Below, in pieces: positions 24,149-31,500 of a stretch of DNA of 32,168 bases. A program made the translations under genes and the position numbers. The notes beneath the pieces are model-generated. The model had not been told where the DNA came from, made no database searches, and saw only the letters and a list, made by a program, of their open reading frames with translations. Source of the DNA: Lachnospiraceae bacterium (GTDB lineage Bacteria; Bacillota; Clostridia; Lachnospirales; Lachnospiraceae); the NCBI GenBank assembly GCA_910574195.1, contig CAJTBF010000025.1:1-32168 (forward strand), given 5' to 3'. Each line of letters opens with the position of its first letter. Within the stretch, counting starts at the first letter, position 1.

Positions 24149-25255
24149 TCAAATAACATTTTTTGCAAATCTTTCCATGATTTCTGGAATATTTATCTTC
24201 TGAGGACAGTGCTTTAAACAGATTTTGCACCCAATACATTGCTCTGGCCCTTTCTTTTTTCCAAGCTGTGCCACGCGCCACGTCTCCCCGCTGATGTTTT
24301 TTTCATTATATCCTTTCAGCAACAGCGGGATATCAAGCCCTGCCGGGCATGTGGGACAGCAATACCTGCACCCGGAGCAGGGAACTCCCAAGTCTTCCAT
24401 AAACAAGCCAGCAGCTTTTTCAAGTGCCTTCTGTTCTTCTAAATCCAGTGGGTTTAGATATTCAAAGGTCCTTAGATTATCCTGCAATTGTTCCAGCGAG
24501 GACATACCGCTTAATACTGTCTGAACATTAGGCAGACCCATCAAAAAGCGAAATCCCCATGATGATAAGGAATGTTCCGGGGCAGCATTCCTTAGAATTG
24601 CAGCCGACTTTTTATTCAGCAAGGACAGCCGCCCTCCTTTCAGTGGTTCCATCACCCACACCGGAATCCCGTAATCTGTTAATATTTCATATTGCCGTTT
24701 CGCCTCCAGCATGGTCCAGTCCAAATAATTCAATTGGATCAATGCCATATCAAAACCGCTGTGCCATTCGAGAAAACGTTTTAACGTTTCGGGAGCTGCA
24801 TGAGAAGAAAAGCCAAGATTACGGATTCGTCCATTTTCTTTCTGTTTTAGCAGATATCCCAAGTAATCATTTTGTTTATCCGTATACTTGTCAAATGAAT
24901 TTTCATCCATTCCATGAAAAAGATAAAAATCAAAATATTCTGTCCTGCACCGTTTAAGCTGCTCTTCAAACACATCCTGAATCCTTTTCCCTGACATTGC
25001 ATAAAACTTGGTTGCGAGATAATAACTGTCTCTTTCATATTTACTCAGCGCTTCTCCTATAAATAATTCTGAATCCCCTTCATGGTATGTGTAAGCCGTA
25101 TCGAAATAATTGATTCCTCCCGCTATAGCTAAATCAATTATTTTCTGAGCTTTTTCCCTGTCTATACAGCCAGGATGGTCTTCTTTTTCAGGTAAACGAA
25201 GTGAACCAAGACCTAACGCCGATATCTTTAGGTTGTGAAATTGTTTATAATACAT
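24149..25255 (-). CDS. Ferredoxin-type aldo/keto reductase (full length)
   Basis: The 368-residue product starts at ATG 25255 behind CAGGAGGAG. An AKR barrel carries the complete tetrad: Asp52 and Tyr57 (FDTAYTYHEG), Lys83 (LATKFY) and His114 (YLFHGMD). The C-terminal 100 residues hold two ferredoxin-like cysteine motifs (VPCSGCRYCCPTCPAG and EQCIGCKICLKHCPQK), as in predicted oxidoreductases of the aldo/keto reductase family with 4Fe-4S clusters from anaerobes. The clusters suggest electron transfer to or from ferredoxin or a flavodoxin rather than NADPH alone. It is the intact relative of the gene at 22205 and lies after the truncated permease gene in the same direction. Confidence 0.92.
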   Translation of the reverse strand: MYYKQFHNLKISALGLGSLRLPEKEDHPGCIDREKAQKIIDLAIAGGINYFDTAYTYHEGDSELFIGEALSKYERDSYYLATKFYAMSGKRIQDVFEEQLKRCRTEYFDFYLFHGMDENSFDKYTDKQNDYLGYLLKQKENGRIRNLGFSSHAAPETLKRFLEWHSGFDMALIQLNYLDWTMLEAKRQYEILTDYGIPVWVMEPLKGGRLSLLNKKSAAILRNAAPEHSLSSWGFRFLMGLPNVQTVLSGMSSLEQLQDNLRTFEYLNPLDLEEQKALEKAAGLFMEDLGVPCSGCRYCCPTCPAGLDIPLLLKGYNEKNISGETWRVAQLGKKKGPEQCIGCKICLKHCPQKINIPEIMERFAKNVI

Positions 25256-25320
25256 TGACTCCTCCTGTTCTTCATATAACACATCTGTGCAACTATGCAA
25301 TCCGCCAAATCTTCATGAAA

Positions 25321-25842
25321 CTATAGCCGAAATAAAAATGGCATCACCATCAGCAAGACATAAGATGCAAGACGAAACCATTTCAGGCAATGAGGTATCT
25401 CCTGCGCCATTTTCGTGGAAAGAGAACCTGAAAGCAGCGCTAAAAGCAGAACTGGAGTGAATGCACTGGCAAGTCCAAATGCTGCTCCTGTCATTCCGGC
25501 CAAAGCTACCGGGAGGGTAAATGCATAACCTATGATCAAAAGCAATGGTGCACAAGGCGTGCATCCATAGGCAAGCCCCGCCAAAAATACTGCAAAATTC
25601 CCTGTCTTTCCTTCTTTTTTAGCATGCCCACTGCATCCGCTGCAGGATTTATGTTTTCGATTCTCAAGAATCCACCGAATCACCATTAACAATCCGATTC
25701 CGCTCATGACGACCTGCACCGCAAGCCTTAAATTTAAGGAACCGATGAATCCGTCCTCTCCTATAAACTGCCTGCCCACCACAGCCGAAGCCACACACAG
25801 CAGTGTGACGCTTATCAGTTTCCCTAAGAAGAAGAGCCCATG
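25321..25842 (-). pseudogene. CcdA/TauE-like membrane permease, 5' end lost
   Basis: The reading frame continues in phase upstream of the first usable start (GTG 25794) with membrane-protein text (CLHGLFFLGKLISVTLL) until the istB fragment, showing that the real N terminus has been cut off. The remaining part has about five hydrophobic segments, a cytosolic or external CSGCSGH motif and the conserved YGCTPCAPLLLIIGYA with its CxxC pair, as in CcdA/DsbD-like thiol-redox permeases and SafE/TauE relatives. Intact proteins of this kind move reducing equivalents or sulfur/metal compounds across the membrane. A shortened protein from GTG 25794 (157 residues) is possible but probably inactive. It is the first gene of the reductase operon. 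Confidence 0.75.
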
Positions 25843-26131
25843 CAGACAGACTTACAGGGTTTTGTATATCAGGATGCCTGACCTGATGCGTAACTTTGAG
25901 AACCAGAGCGACAACCTCAGGGAGCTTACAAAATACAGGAAAAGGATCGGGAACTGTCAGATCCTCATCCTTGATGAATGGCATAACAGGCTGGGCGGAG
26001 GGACGCAGGCAGATTCCATCATGGACAGGATTATCCATAATGCCTATGAAATCCCTACAAATGAAACAAACCTGAGAAAGCTGTATGATTCAAAGAAGCT
26101 GAAAAGGCTTGTTGACGAGATAGAAGCATAA
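25843..26131 (+). pseudogene. istB: istB fragment of an IS21-family element, internally deleted
   Basis: The frame reads CRQTYRVLYIRMPDLM, then NCQILILDEWHNRLGGGTQ and ADSIMDRIIHNAYEI, ending at 26131. These are the start of the central region, the Walker B strand and the C-terminal sensor part of IstB, the ATPase helper of IS21 transposition. The N-terminal third with Walker A is missing, and the stretch between ILILDEW and ADSIMDR is shortened, so it cannot be functional. The left breakpoint coincides with the loss of the permease 5' end. The IS right end follows directly. Confidence 0.8.
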
Positions 26132-26288
26132 TCATCTGAACATCATTAGACCTAATATTGCCTCTGTTGTATTTTCAAGCGACAGGGGCAGTATTACTAT
26201 ATCTTGTGTCTGAGGTGGCTCTCAAGGAAGAAATTTCCGGATGGCTCTGAAGCGGGAAACTGGTGGCTCCCAAGGGGGATAATATTCA
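26132..26288 (+). mobile_element. IS21-family right end (copy B)
   Basis: After the istB stop come 80 bp of spacer and then three copies of the RTGGCKCYSAAGG-type motif (TGGC at 26216, 26242 and 26264), ending in GGGGGATAATATTCA at 26288. Positions 26233-26288 match 5610-5665 at 55 of 56. The terminal CA and the abrupt resumption of flavodoxin coding text at 26289 place the tip of the IS precisely. Confidence 0.8.
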
Positions 26289-26805
26289 GGAATCCAAAAA
26301 AGATGGTATCATATTGCTCTATATTCTCCACAGTCCCTGCAATTTCAGGCCGGAAATTGTCTGCCTGTTCTTTCTGCGCAATATCCTCAAGCTCCGAATG
26401 ATCCAGCGGATATGGTGTAACCGGCTCAATCCGGAAAATATCCGCCCCCGTATTTTCTGCAATGATATAAGCAACATACTGGGTATTTCCCAAAACCTCG
26501 CCGTCGATCACCACGGTGCTGAGTTCTTCCTCCCTCGACATATTCTCAGGCTCCGTAGTTTCCGGCATGGAAAAATATACAACCAGATTTTTAGCCGCAG
26601 TATTTGAATCCATATTTTCAGATTCCTCCGTTTCGTTTGAAAGTGTCGTTTCTGTATTTTCCTCCGATTGCTTCTTGCCTGATCCAGCAGCAGGATGATT
26701 GCTGGAAGGAGAAGCCCCACAGCCACTGAATATGGCAGTCACAAGCAGCAAAGATAAGCATAAACCAAATATTTTTTCACAATCATTCCTCCTAATACCA
26801 ATCAT
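26289..26805 (-). pseudogene. Flavodoxin-domain lipoprotein broken by the IS21 end
   Basis: Coding text runs from a signal region (IFGLCLSLLLVTAIFSGC) through a polar linker to a flavodoxin domain (NLVVYFSMPETTEPEN and later NIEQYDTIFFGF), and stops at 26289, where the IS21 end begins; the frame then reads 30 IS-encoded residues to a stop at 26197. The C-terminal part of the domain is therefore lost. The start is also odd: AGGAGG is followed by GTG and six A, which leads into the wrong frame, while seven A would give MKKIFGLCLS, a perfect lipoprotein start. The only in-frame ATG (26805) has a poor RBS and overlaps the reductase gene. The intact relative is the gene at 17218-17904. Confidence 0.8.
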
Positions 26806-27829
26806 GTTTTTCGCCCCGGTCAAGGGAATTGATCCGTGCCATTTCCTCCTCGGTCAGGCTGAAATGGTAAACTTCCGTATTTTCCCTGATATGGTCGGGA
26901 TTACTGGAACTGGGGATGACCACCACGCCCTTTTGCAGATTCCATCGTAAAATCACCTGTGCGGAAGACACGCCATGCGCCCCGGCTATTTCAGAGATCA
27001 CGGAATCGCCAAGCAATTCTCCCGTATGCCCTCTGCCGCCCAGCGGATACCAGCCCTGCACCACAATCCCTAAATCCTGAATAAACGGGATCACATCATT
27101 CTCCTGATAATACGGATGGATTTCATTCTGAACCACTGCGGGGACAGTATCCACCTGCGGCAGAAACTCTGTCAGTTCCTCCACATACCAGTTCGACAGC
27201 CCGATAGAACGGATTTTTCCTTCTTCCACAAACTGTTCCATCGCTTTGTACGCTTCCACATCATTCGGATCGGGATGGTGCAGAAGCATCAAGTCCACAT
27301 AGCCAATATCCAGCCGGTCAAGGCAGGCCTGTATCGACTGAACCGGATTTTCCATCTCACTGCCCGGATAAATTTTTGTCGTGACAAAAATATCCTCCCG
27401 CTGTATGATCCCTTCATCCATCGCTTCCCGGACTGCCTGCCCGATTTCCTCCTCATTGCCATAGGCAGAGGCAGTATCAATCAGGCGGACACCGTTTGAT
27501 AACGCGGATTTCACGGAATTGATACACTCATCGCCATGAAGGCTGTACGTTCCAAGACCGTTAATCGGCATCTCATATCCACTGTTTAACATAACTGTCT
27601 TCCTTTCAAAATCAAACTCTGCTTTTACAATGGTTTCTTCCTCTGCCGTCGGTTTGCTGTCTATATCATCGGGCGCAGTCCCGGTTTCCTGTACAGTTTC
27701 AATGGTATCTGTTGCCGGGATTGTCTCAATGCCTCCGACTGTCCTGTTTTCCTCTGCCTTGTTCTGCCCGCACGCTGTCATGGGAAGTGCCAATAAAAAA
27801 ACAAGTATAAAACTGAATATTTTACCCAT
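26792..27829 (-). CDS. Aldo/keto reductase with lipoprotein signal
   Basis: The 345-residue product starts at ATG 27829 behind GGGAGG. A signal peptide ends in LPMTAC (Cys20), and an acidic Thr/Glu-rich linker follows (21-70). The rest is a typical AKR barrel of the 2,5-diketogluconate reductase type: Asp118 and Tyr123 (LIDTASAYGNE), Lys152 (VTTKIY), His184 (LLHHPDP), and the NADPH-binding end VVVIPSSSNPDHI. AKRs are soluble NADPH enzymes, so a lipid-anchored extracytoplasmic form is unusual, since NADPH is not normally available there. The gene lies 19 bp after a flavodoxin-family gene and overlaps the broken flavodoxin lipoprotein gene. Confidence 0.9.
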   Translation of the reverse strand: MGKIFSFILVFLLALPMTACGQNKAEENRTVGGIETIPATDTIETVQETGTAPDDIDSKPTAEEETIVKAEFDFERKTVMLNSGYEMPINGLGTYSLHGDECINSVKSALSNGVRLIDTASAYGNEEEIGQAVREAMDEGIIQREDIFVTTKIYPGSEMENPVQSIQACLDRLDIGYVDLMLLHHPDPNDVEAYKAMEQFVEEGKIRSIGLSNWYVEELTEFLPQVDTVPAVVQNEIHPYYQENDVIPFIQDLGIVVQGWYPLGGRGHTGELLGDSVISEIAGAHGVSSAQVILRWNLQKGVVVIPSSSNPDHIRENTEVYHFSLTEEEMARINSLDRGEKHDWY

Positions 27830-27848
27830 TCCACAGCCTCCCATATCA

Positions 27849-28379
27849 CTATTTCAGATTTTTCCCGAAATCCCAAAGTTCTTTCAGCTTTGAAGCCGAT
27901 CCGTTCTCCATGCCGTAAGCTGTAAATACCCCCATATCCTCAAGGCCGAGGTATTCCAGAAAATCCCCCTTGTAGGAGAACATTGCCCCATCATACATTG
28001 CGGGATCACCGGAGCTTAATATCATGGCCACTTTTTTCAGATTCCGGGGCCTGCTTGGATAAGCGGCAGAATAGAAGCGGTCGAGGGTACATTTTAACTG
28101 CCCCGAAACACCATGATAGTAAATGGGCGAGGCAATAACAAGCATATCCGCCTCCCCCAGTAAGGAATAGACTTCCTGCATATCATCCTTCTGCACGCAG
28201 ACGCCGTTCCCCTTTGTGTGGCAGTATTCGCAGGCCAGACAGCCCGCAATCTTTTTCCTGCATACATCAACCACATCCACCTTATGTCCTGTAGATTCCG
28301 CACCTTCCCGGAACGCATCCACCATCTGTTTCGTATTGCCCTTTGAACGAGGACTTCCGTTCAATACTAAAATACGCAT
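27849..28379 (-). CDS. Flavodoxin-family NAD(P)H-dependent oxidoreductase
   Basis: The product has 176 residues. The FMN-binding loop (LVLNGSPRSKGNTKQM, residues 4-19), the cysteine cluster GCLACEYCHTKGNGVC (about 46-61) and VIASPIYYHGVSGQLKCTLDR place it in the flavodoxin_2/FMN reductase group with iron-sulfur-flavoprotein-like cysteines. Such enzymes reduce quinones, nitro compounds or flavin. TGGAGG precedes the ATG. It is preceded by a terminator hairpin at 28436-28475, so it may start a new transcript. It differs considerably from the neighbouring flavodoxin-family gene at 28485, though both share the same fold and cysteine pattern. Confidence 0.9.
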   Translation of the reverse strand: MRILVLNGSPRSKGNTKQMVDAFREGAESTGHKVDVVDVCRKKIAGCLACEYCHTKGNGVCVQKDDMQEVYSLLGEADMLVIASPIYYHGVSGQLKCTLDRFYSAAYPSRPRNLKKVAMILSSGDPAMYDGAMFSYKGDFLEYLGLEDMGVFTAYGMENGSASKLKELWDFGKNLK

Positions 28380-28435
28380 AACTGTTACCTCCAGACTTTC
28401 GCTTTTCTCATATCCGACATTACAATACTTATGTG

Positions 28436-28475
28436 AAAAAGGGGATGCCTCATATCATCTGGCACACGGCATCCC
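28436..28475 (-). terminator. Rho-independent terminator
   Basis: On the minus strand GGGATGCC (28475-28468) pairs with GGCATCCC (28449-28442) around an 18-base loop, followed by C and UUUUU (28440-28436). It lies ten bases after the stop of the flavodoxin-family gene at 28485. Confidence 0.8.
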
Positions 28476-28484
28476 GTTGCCGCG

Positions 28485-29021
28485 TTATAACGCTCTGACA
28501 AGCTGATACGCCATTTGGGGAAAAGGAGATTCCCTTGTTTTTTCTACCGTACCACAGCCAATTCCAAGAACCACGCCTTTATTTTCAAAATTCAAATACT
28601 TGCATAATGTTTCATAATGGTTTTCCAACGCGGTCATTGTCCAGTCATCCTCGTTCCACGCCGATGCCAGCAAAGCTGATTTCATTCGTTTTTCTGTAAT
28701 CTGCCGGTTAATGGAGCAGCATTTGTCCAGACACATTTTAAGCTGTGCCGACATACCAAAATAGTACAGCGGCGTAACAAATACCAGCATATCCGCCATC
28801 AATATCTGCGCCTTGATCTCTGCCATTCCATCATTCAGGGCGCAGGGGTTCCCATTGAAACCACAAGCCTTGCATCCGACACATGGACGAATATCCGCGT
28901 GTGCCACATCAATATCCATTATTTCATGTCCGCCTTCCACGGCTCCCCTTATAAAATTGTCTGCAAGAAGGCTGGATGATCCGTTCCTGCATGGGCTTCC
29001 CCTTAAGATGGCTATTTTCAC
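28485..29021 (-). CDS. Flavodoxin-family NAD(P)H-dependent oxidoreductase
   Basis: The 178-residue product starts at GTG 29021 with GGGAGGTATC upstream. It shows the FMN loop ILRGSPCRNGSSSLLADNF, the cysteine cluster PCVGCKACGFNGNPC (about 47-61) and FVTPLYYFGMSAQLKMCLDK. It is related to the genes at 27849 and 17907, with an additional cysteine in the FMN loop (SPCRNG). A terminator follows its stop. The 106 bp between it and the hydrolase gene contain no clear promoter, so it is probably read from the upstream operon promoter. Confidence 0.9.
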   Translation of the reverse strand: MKIAILRGSPCRNGSSSLLADNFIRGAVEGGHEIMDIDVAHADIRPCVGCKACGFNGNPCALNDGMAEIKAQILMADMLVFVTPLYYFGMSAQLKMCLDKCCSINRQITEKRMKSALLASAWNEDDWTMTALENHYETLCKYLNFENKGVVLGIGCGTVEKTRESPFPQMAYQLVRAL

Positions 29022-29127
29022 AATAGATACCTCCCTGCCTCTGTTTTATGGCATTGTGCTTGCTTTTTCCTCTGGCACATACAGCGGATACCCTTGTTTA
29101 TCCGGACATCCGCCATATACTGTTTCC

Positions 29128-30129
29128 TTATTTCAAATTATTGCTGAAAAATTCCTCCAGCTTATCAAACGGGATAGCGTCTTTCCCGCCGCCGTCATAC
29201 AGATCTGTGTGGACTGCATCCGGGATGATCAGCAGCTCCTTGTTATCTTTATAAGGGTTATCCTTCACCATTGCGGCATAGGCATCGCGGCTGAAATAGC
29301 AGGAATGTGCTTTCTCCCCGTGCATGATAAGGACTGCGTTGCGGATCTCATTGCTGTATTGAAGGATGGGCTGGTTCATAAAGGACATACAGCCGATTAC
29401 ATTCCAGCCGCCGTTGGAGTTTAACGAACGCTTGTGGTAGCCGCGCTCCGTCTTATAATAATCATGATAATCTGCCACGAAGAAAGGCGCATCCTCCGGA
29501 AGCGGATCGATAACGCCTCCGCCCAGCGCATAGCCGCCATTTTTGTAATCAACGAGCCTCTGGGCGTTCATGGATTCTTTCTTTGCATACCTCGCATCAG
29601 CAGAGTTATCTGCATCAAAATATCCGTTGGCATTGACGCGGGACATATCATACATGGTAGAGGCAACCGTCGCCTTAATACGGGTATCCAGCGCCGCCAC
29701 GTTGAGAGCCAGACCGCCCCAGCCGCAGATTCCGATAATGCCGATACGCTCAGGGTCAACATTTTCCTGTACGGAAAGAAAATCAACCGCTGCCTGAAAA
29801 TCCTCCGTGTTAATATCCGGCGAAGCCATGTAACGGGGTGTGCCGCCGCTTTCACCGGTAAAGGAAGGGTCAAAAGCAATGGTGAGGAAACCACGCTCCG
29901 CCATCGTCTGCGCATACAGTCCGGCTGACTGCTCCTTTACCGCGCCAAAAGGCCCGCATACCGCAATCGCAGCCAGTTTCTTTTCAGCCCCCTTCGGCTC
30001 ATAAAGGTCTGCCGCCAGCGTGATTCCGTAACGGTTAGGGAATGTCACCTTGTGGTGGCTCACCTTTTCACTTTTCGGGAAAGTCTTATCCCATTCCTTT
30101 GTCAATTCCAGTTTTGCAATATTTTCCAT
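29128..30129 (-). CDS. Alpha/beta hydrolase with cysteine nucleophile
   Basis: The product has 333 residues without signal peptide. The nucleophile elbow reads GIICGICGWGGLAL-like text, with Cys135 in GICGWGG where most hydrolases have serine, and His307 in IPDAVHTDLYD completes the triad. An oxyanion segment AVCGPFGAVKEQSAGLYA lies near 57-74. Cysteine at this position is known in dienelactone-hydrolase-like members of the fold, and this GxCGWGG elbow is a recurring variant in bacterial homologues. The reaction is unknown; a hydrolytic detoxification role would fit the redox neighbours. It is the second gene of the operon divergent from the LysR at 30492, 37 bp after the small two-cysteine gene. 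Confidence 0.88.
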   Translation of the reverse strand: MENIAKLELTKEWDKTFPKSEKVSHHKVTFPNRYGITLAADLYEPKGAEKKLAAIAVCGPFGAVKEQSAGLYAQTMAERGFLTIAFDPSFTGESGGTPRYMASPDINTEDFQAAVDFLSVQENVDPERIGIIGICGWGGLALNVAALDTRIKATVASTMYDMSRVNANGYFDADNSADARYAKKESMNAQRLVDYKNGGYALGGGVIDPLPEDAPFFVADYHDYYKTERGYHKRSLNSNGGWNVIGCMSFMNQPILQYSNEIRNAVLIMHGEKAHSCYFSRDAYAAMVKDNPYKDNKELLIIPDAVHTDLYDGGGKDAIPFDKLEEFFSNNLK

Positions 30130-30166
30130 TTTGTAATGCCTCTCTTTCTTTTTTGTTATTTTTTAA

Positions 30167-30379
30167 TTATCGCTTTTCCTTTTCCATCCTCCATACTAAA
30201 AAATCAAGACAATCAACTCTCCCCTGACTTTCATGCAGGCTGTCCATCAAGCTACAGCGGTGCTTCCGCAATGTTTTAATAGCATCCTGAACCTGACCGT
30301 TACCATACAGCCTGCAGACCTGCTCAATAGTCTGAGCGCCACAGCCCGCATCCTTTAGATTCTGAATAAAATCATCCGT
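30167..30379 (-). CDS. Small LysR-linked protein, second copy, apparent ACG start
   Basis: A 70-residue frame opening (M)DDFIQNLKDAGC aligns without gaps to the 82-residue protein at 20884-21132; Cys13 and Cys57 match Cys20 and Cys64. The strong RBS GGGAGG is followed by GGTCAT and then ACG at 30379, exactly where the other copy has ATG after GGAGGTGAACCAT. No ATG, GTG or TTG is in frame before the conserved part, and an in-frame stop lies further upstream. Either ACG serves as a weak start or the gene has lost its start by an ATG to ACG change. The rest of the frame is intact, which suggests it is still used or was lost recently. Confidence 0.65.
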   Translation of the reverse strand, partial: TDDFIQNLKDAGCGAQTIEQVCRLYGNGQVQDAIKTLRKHRCSLMDSLHESQGRVDCLDFLVWRMEKEKR

Positions 30380-30408
30380 ATGACCACCTCCCTTCCTGCT
30401 ATGTCTGT

Positions 30409-30466
30409 ATTATACCCCCTTGACTTCCATTTCGCTAATGGCTATAATTTATATCATGTCATAAAT
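30409..30466. promoter_or_regulatory. Divergent promoter region with LysR-type inverted repeat (module 2)
   Basis: Rightward for LysR: TTGACT (30420-30425) and TATAAT (30443-30448), 17-bp spacing. Leftward for the operon: TATAAT (30414-30409) without a recognisable -35. AATTTAT (30446-30452) and ATAAATT (30461-30467) form a dyad with an 8-bp centre, overlapping the LysR -10 and start site. A strong leftward -10 without -35 fits activation by LysR; the dyad fits autorepression. Confidence 0.6.
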
Positions 30467-30491
30467 TTTAGGAATATCAAAGGAGGGCAAA

Positions 30492-31370
30492 ATGGAACTG
30501 CGAACCATGAGATATTTTCTTGCCGCAGCAAGAGAGGAAAACATGACCCGTGCGGCAGAACTGCTTCACGTTACCCAGCCCACACTCTCCAAGCAGTTAA
30601 AAGCGCTTGAAGATGAGCTTGGAAAAAAACTGTTCACGCGCCACAGTTTCAGCATACAGCTAACAGAGGAAGGTGTTTTGCTTCGAAAACGGGCAGAAGA
30701 CCTGATAAAAATGGCTGACAAAATCACAACTGAATTTCTCGCTTTAGATGATGTCTTGGGCGGCGATGTTTACTTCGGCTTGGCGGAATCTTACCAAATC
30801 AGATGCCTCGCCGCTACAATCAGAAGATTCAAAGAGTCTTACCCTGATCTGCATTATCATATTACCAGCGGCGACACGGAACAGGTCACGGAAAAACTGG
30901 ATAAAGGTATTATTGACTTTGCCGTACTGGCGCAGGAACCCAATACTGCAAAATATCATTATTTAACCTTTCCCCATGCTGATGTTTGGGGTGTTGTCAT
31001 GCCAGAGAACTGTCCATTGGCGAAAAAAGAAGCCATCTGCGTGGATAATTTAATTGGACTCCCTCTTTTTTGTTCCGAACAGGGATGGAGCAACGATATA
31101 TCCAAATGGTGCGGCAACAGCATGGATAAATTACACCTTGAAGGGTCGTTTCGGCTATCATATAACGGATCGCTTTTTGTGAAAGAGGGGCTGGGTTATC
31201 TTTTAACTTTTAAGCACTTAATTGATACAAGCCCCGATAGTGGACTCGCTTTCCGCCCTCTTACTCCTAAACTTGAAACAAAAATGTATCTAATATGGAA
31301 AAAATACCAAGTTTTTACTCCTATTGCTGAACGATTGCTGGAAATGTTGAAAGCCGAGCTGTCGGAGTAG
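30492..31370 (+). CDS. LysR-family transcriptional regulator (module 2)
   Basis: The product has 292 residues; AAAGGAGGGC precedes ATG 30492. HTH residues 1-60 (FLAAAREENMTRAAELLHVT, QPTLSKQLKALEDELGKKLF) and the effector domain from about 92 (GGDVYFGLAESYQ) closely follow the other LysR in the window (21273-22163), including RKRAEDL and WKKYQVFTPIAERLL. It diverges from the second small two-cysteine gene and the hydrolase/flavodoxin operon, the same layout as module 1, so the two regulator-target units are paralogous. No inducer can be named. Confidence 0.93.
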   Translation: MELRTMRYFLAAAREENMTRAAELLHVTQPTLSKQLKALEDELGKKLFTRHSFSIQLTEEGVLLRKRAEDLIKMADKITTEFLALDDVLGGDVYFGLAESYQIRCLAATIRRFKESYPDLHYHITSGDTEQVTEKLDKGIIDFAVLAQEPNTAKYHYLTFPHADVWGVVMPENCPLAKKEAICVDNLIGLPLFCSEQGWSNDISKWCGNSMDKLHLEGSFRLSYNGSLFVKEGLGYLLTFKHLIDTSPDSGLAFRPLTPKLETKMYLIWKKYQVFTPIAERLLEMLKAELSE

Positions 31371-31500
31371 AAATCAAAGCAAGGCTGTAAGAAATTTATT
31401 GATATAAGTAAGAAATTTTTCTTTGAAAAAAGCCTTGTCTTTCCACCAAAAATGATTTTATCAAGATTAGTTGACACATTTTCCTCAAGGATTTTGTATC
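31371..31500. other. Spacer with terminator-like repeat and IS3 end
   Basis: There is no gene. CAAGGCT (31380-31386) is complementary to AGCCTTG (31431-31437) with a 44-base loop, which contains two direct copies of GTAAGAAATTT (31387-31397 and 31408-31418), 21 bp apart. The right end of the flanking IS3 element probably lies toward 31470. Confidence 0.4.

Noticed and set aside
31380-31437. CRISPR-like or phage repeat around the two GTAAGAAATTT copies
   Set aside because: There are only two short copies 21 bp apart with no spacer array or cas gene; it is no more than an AT-rich spacer.
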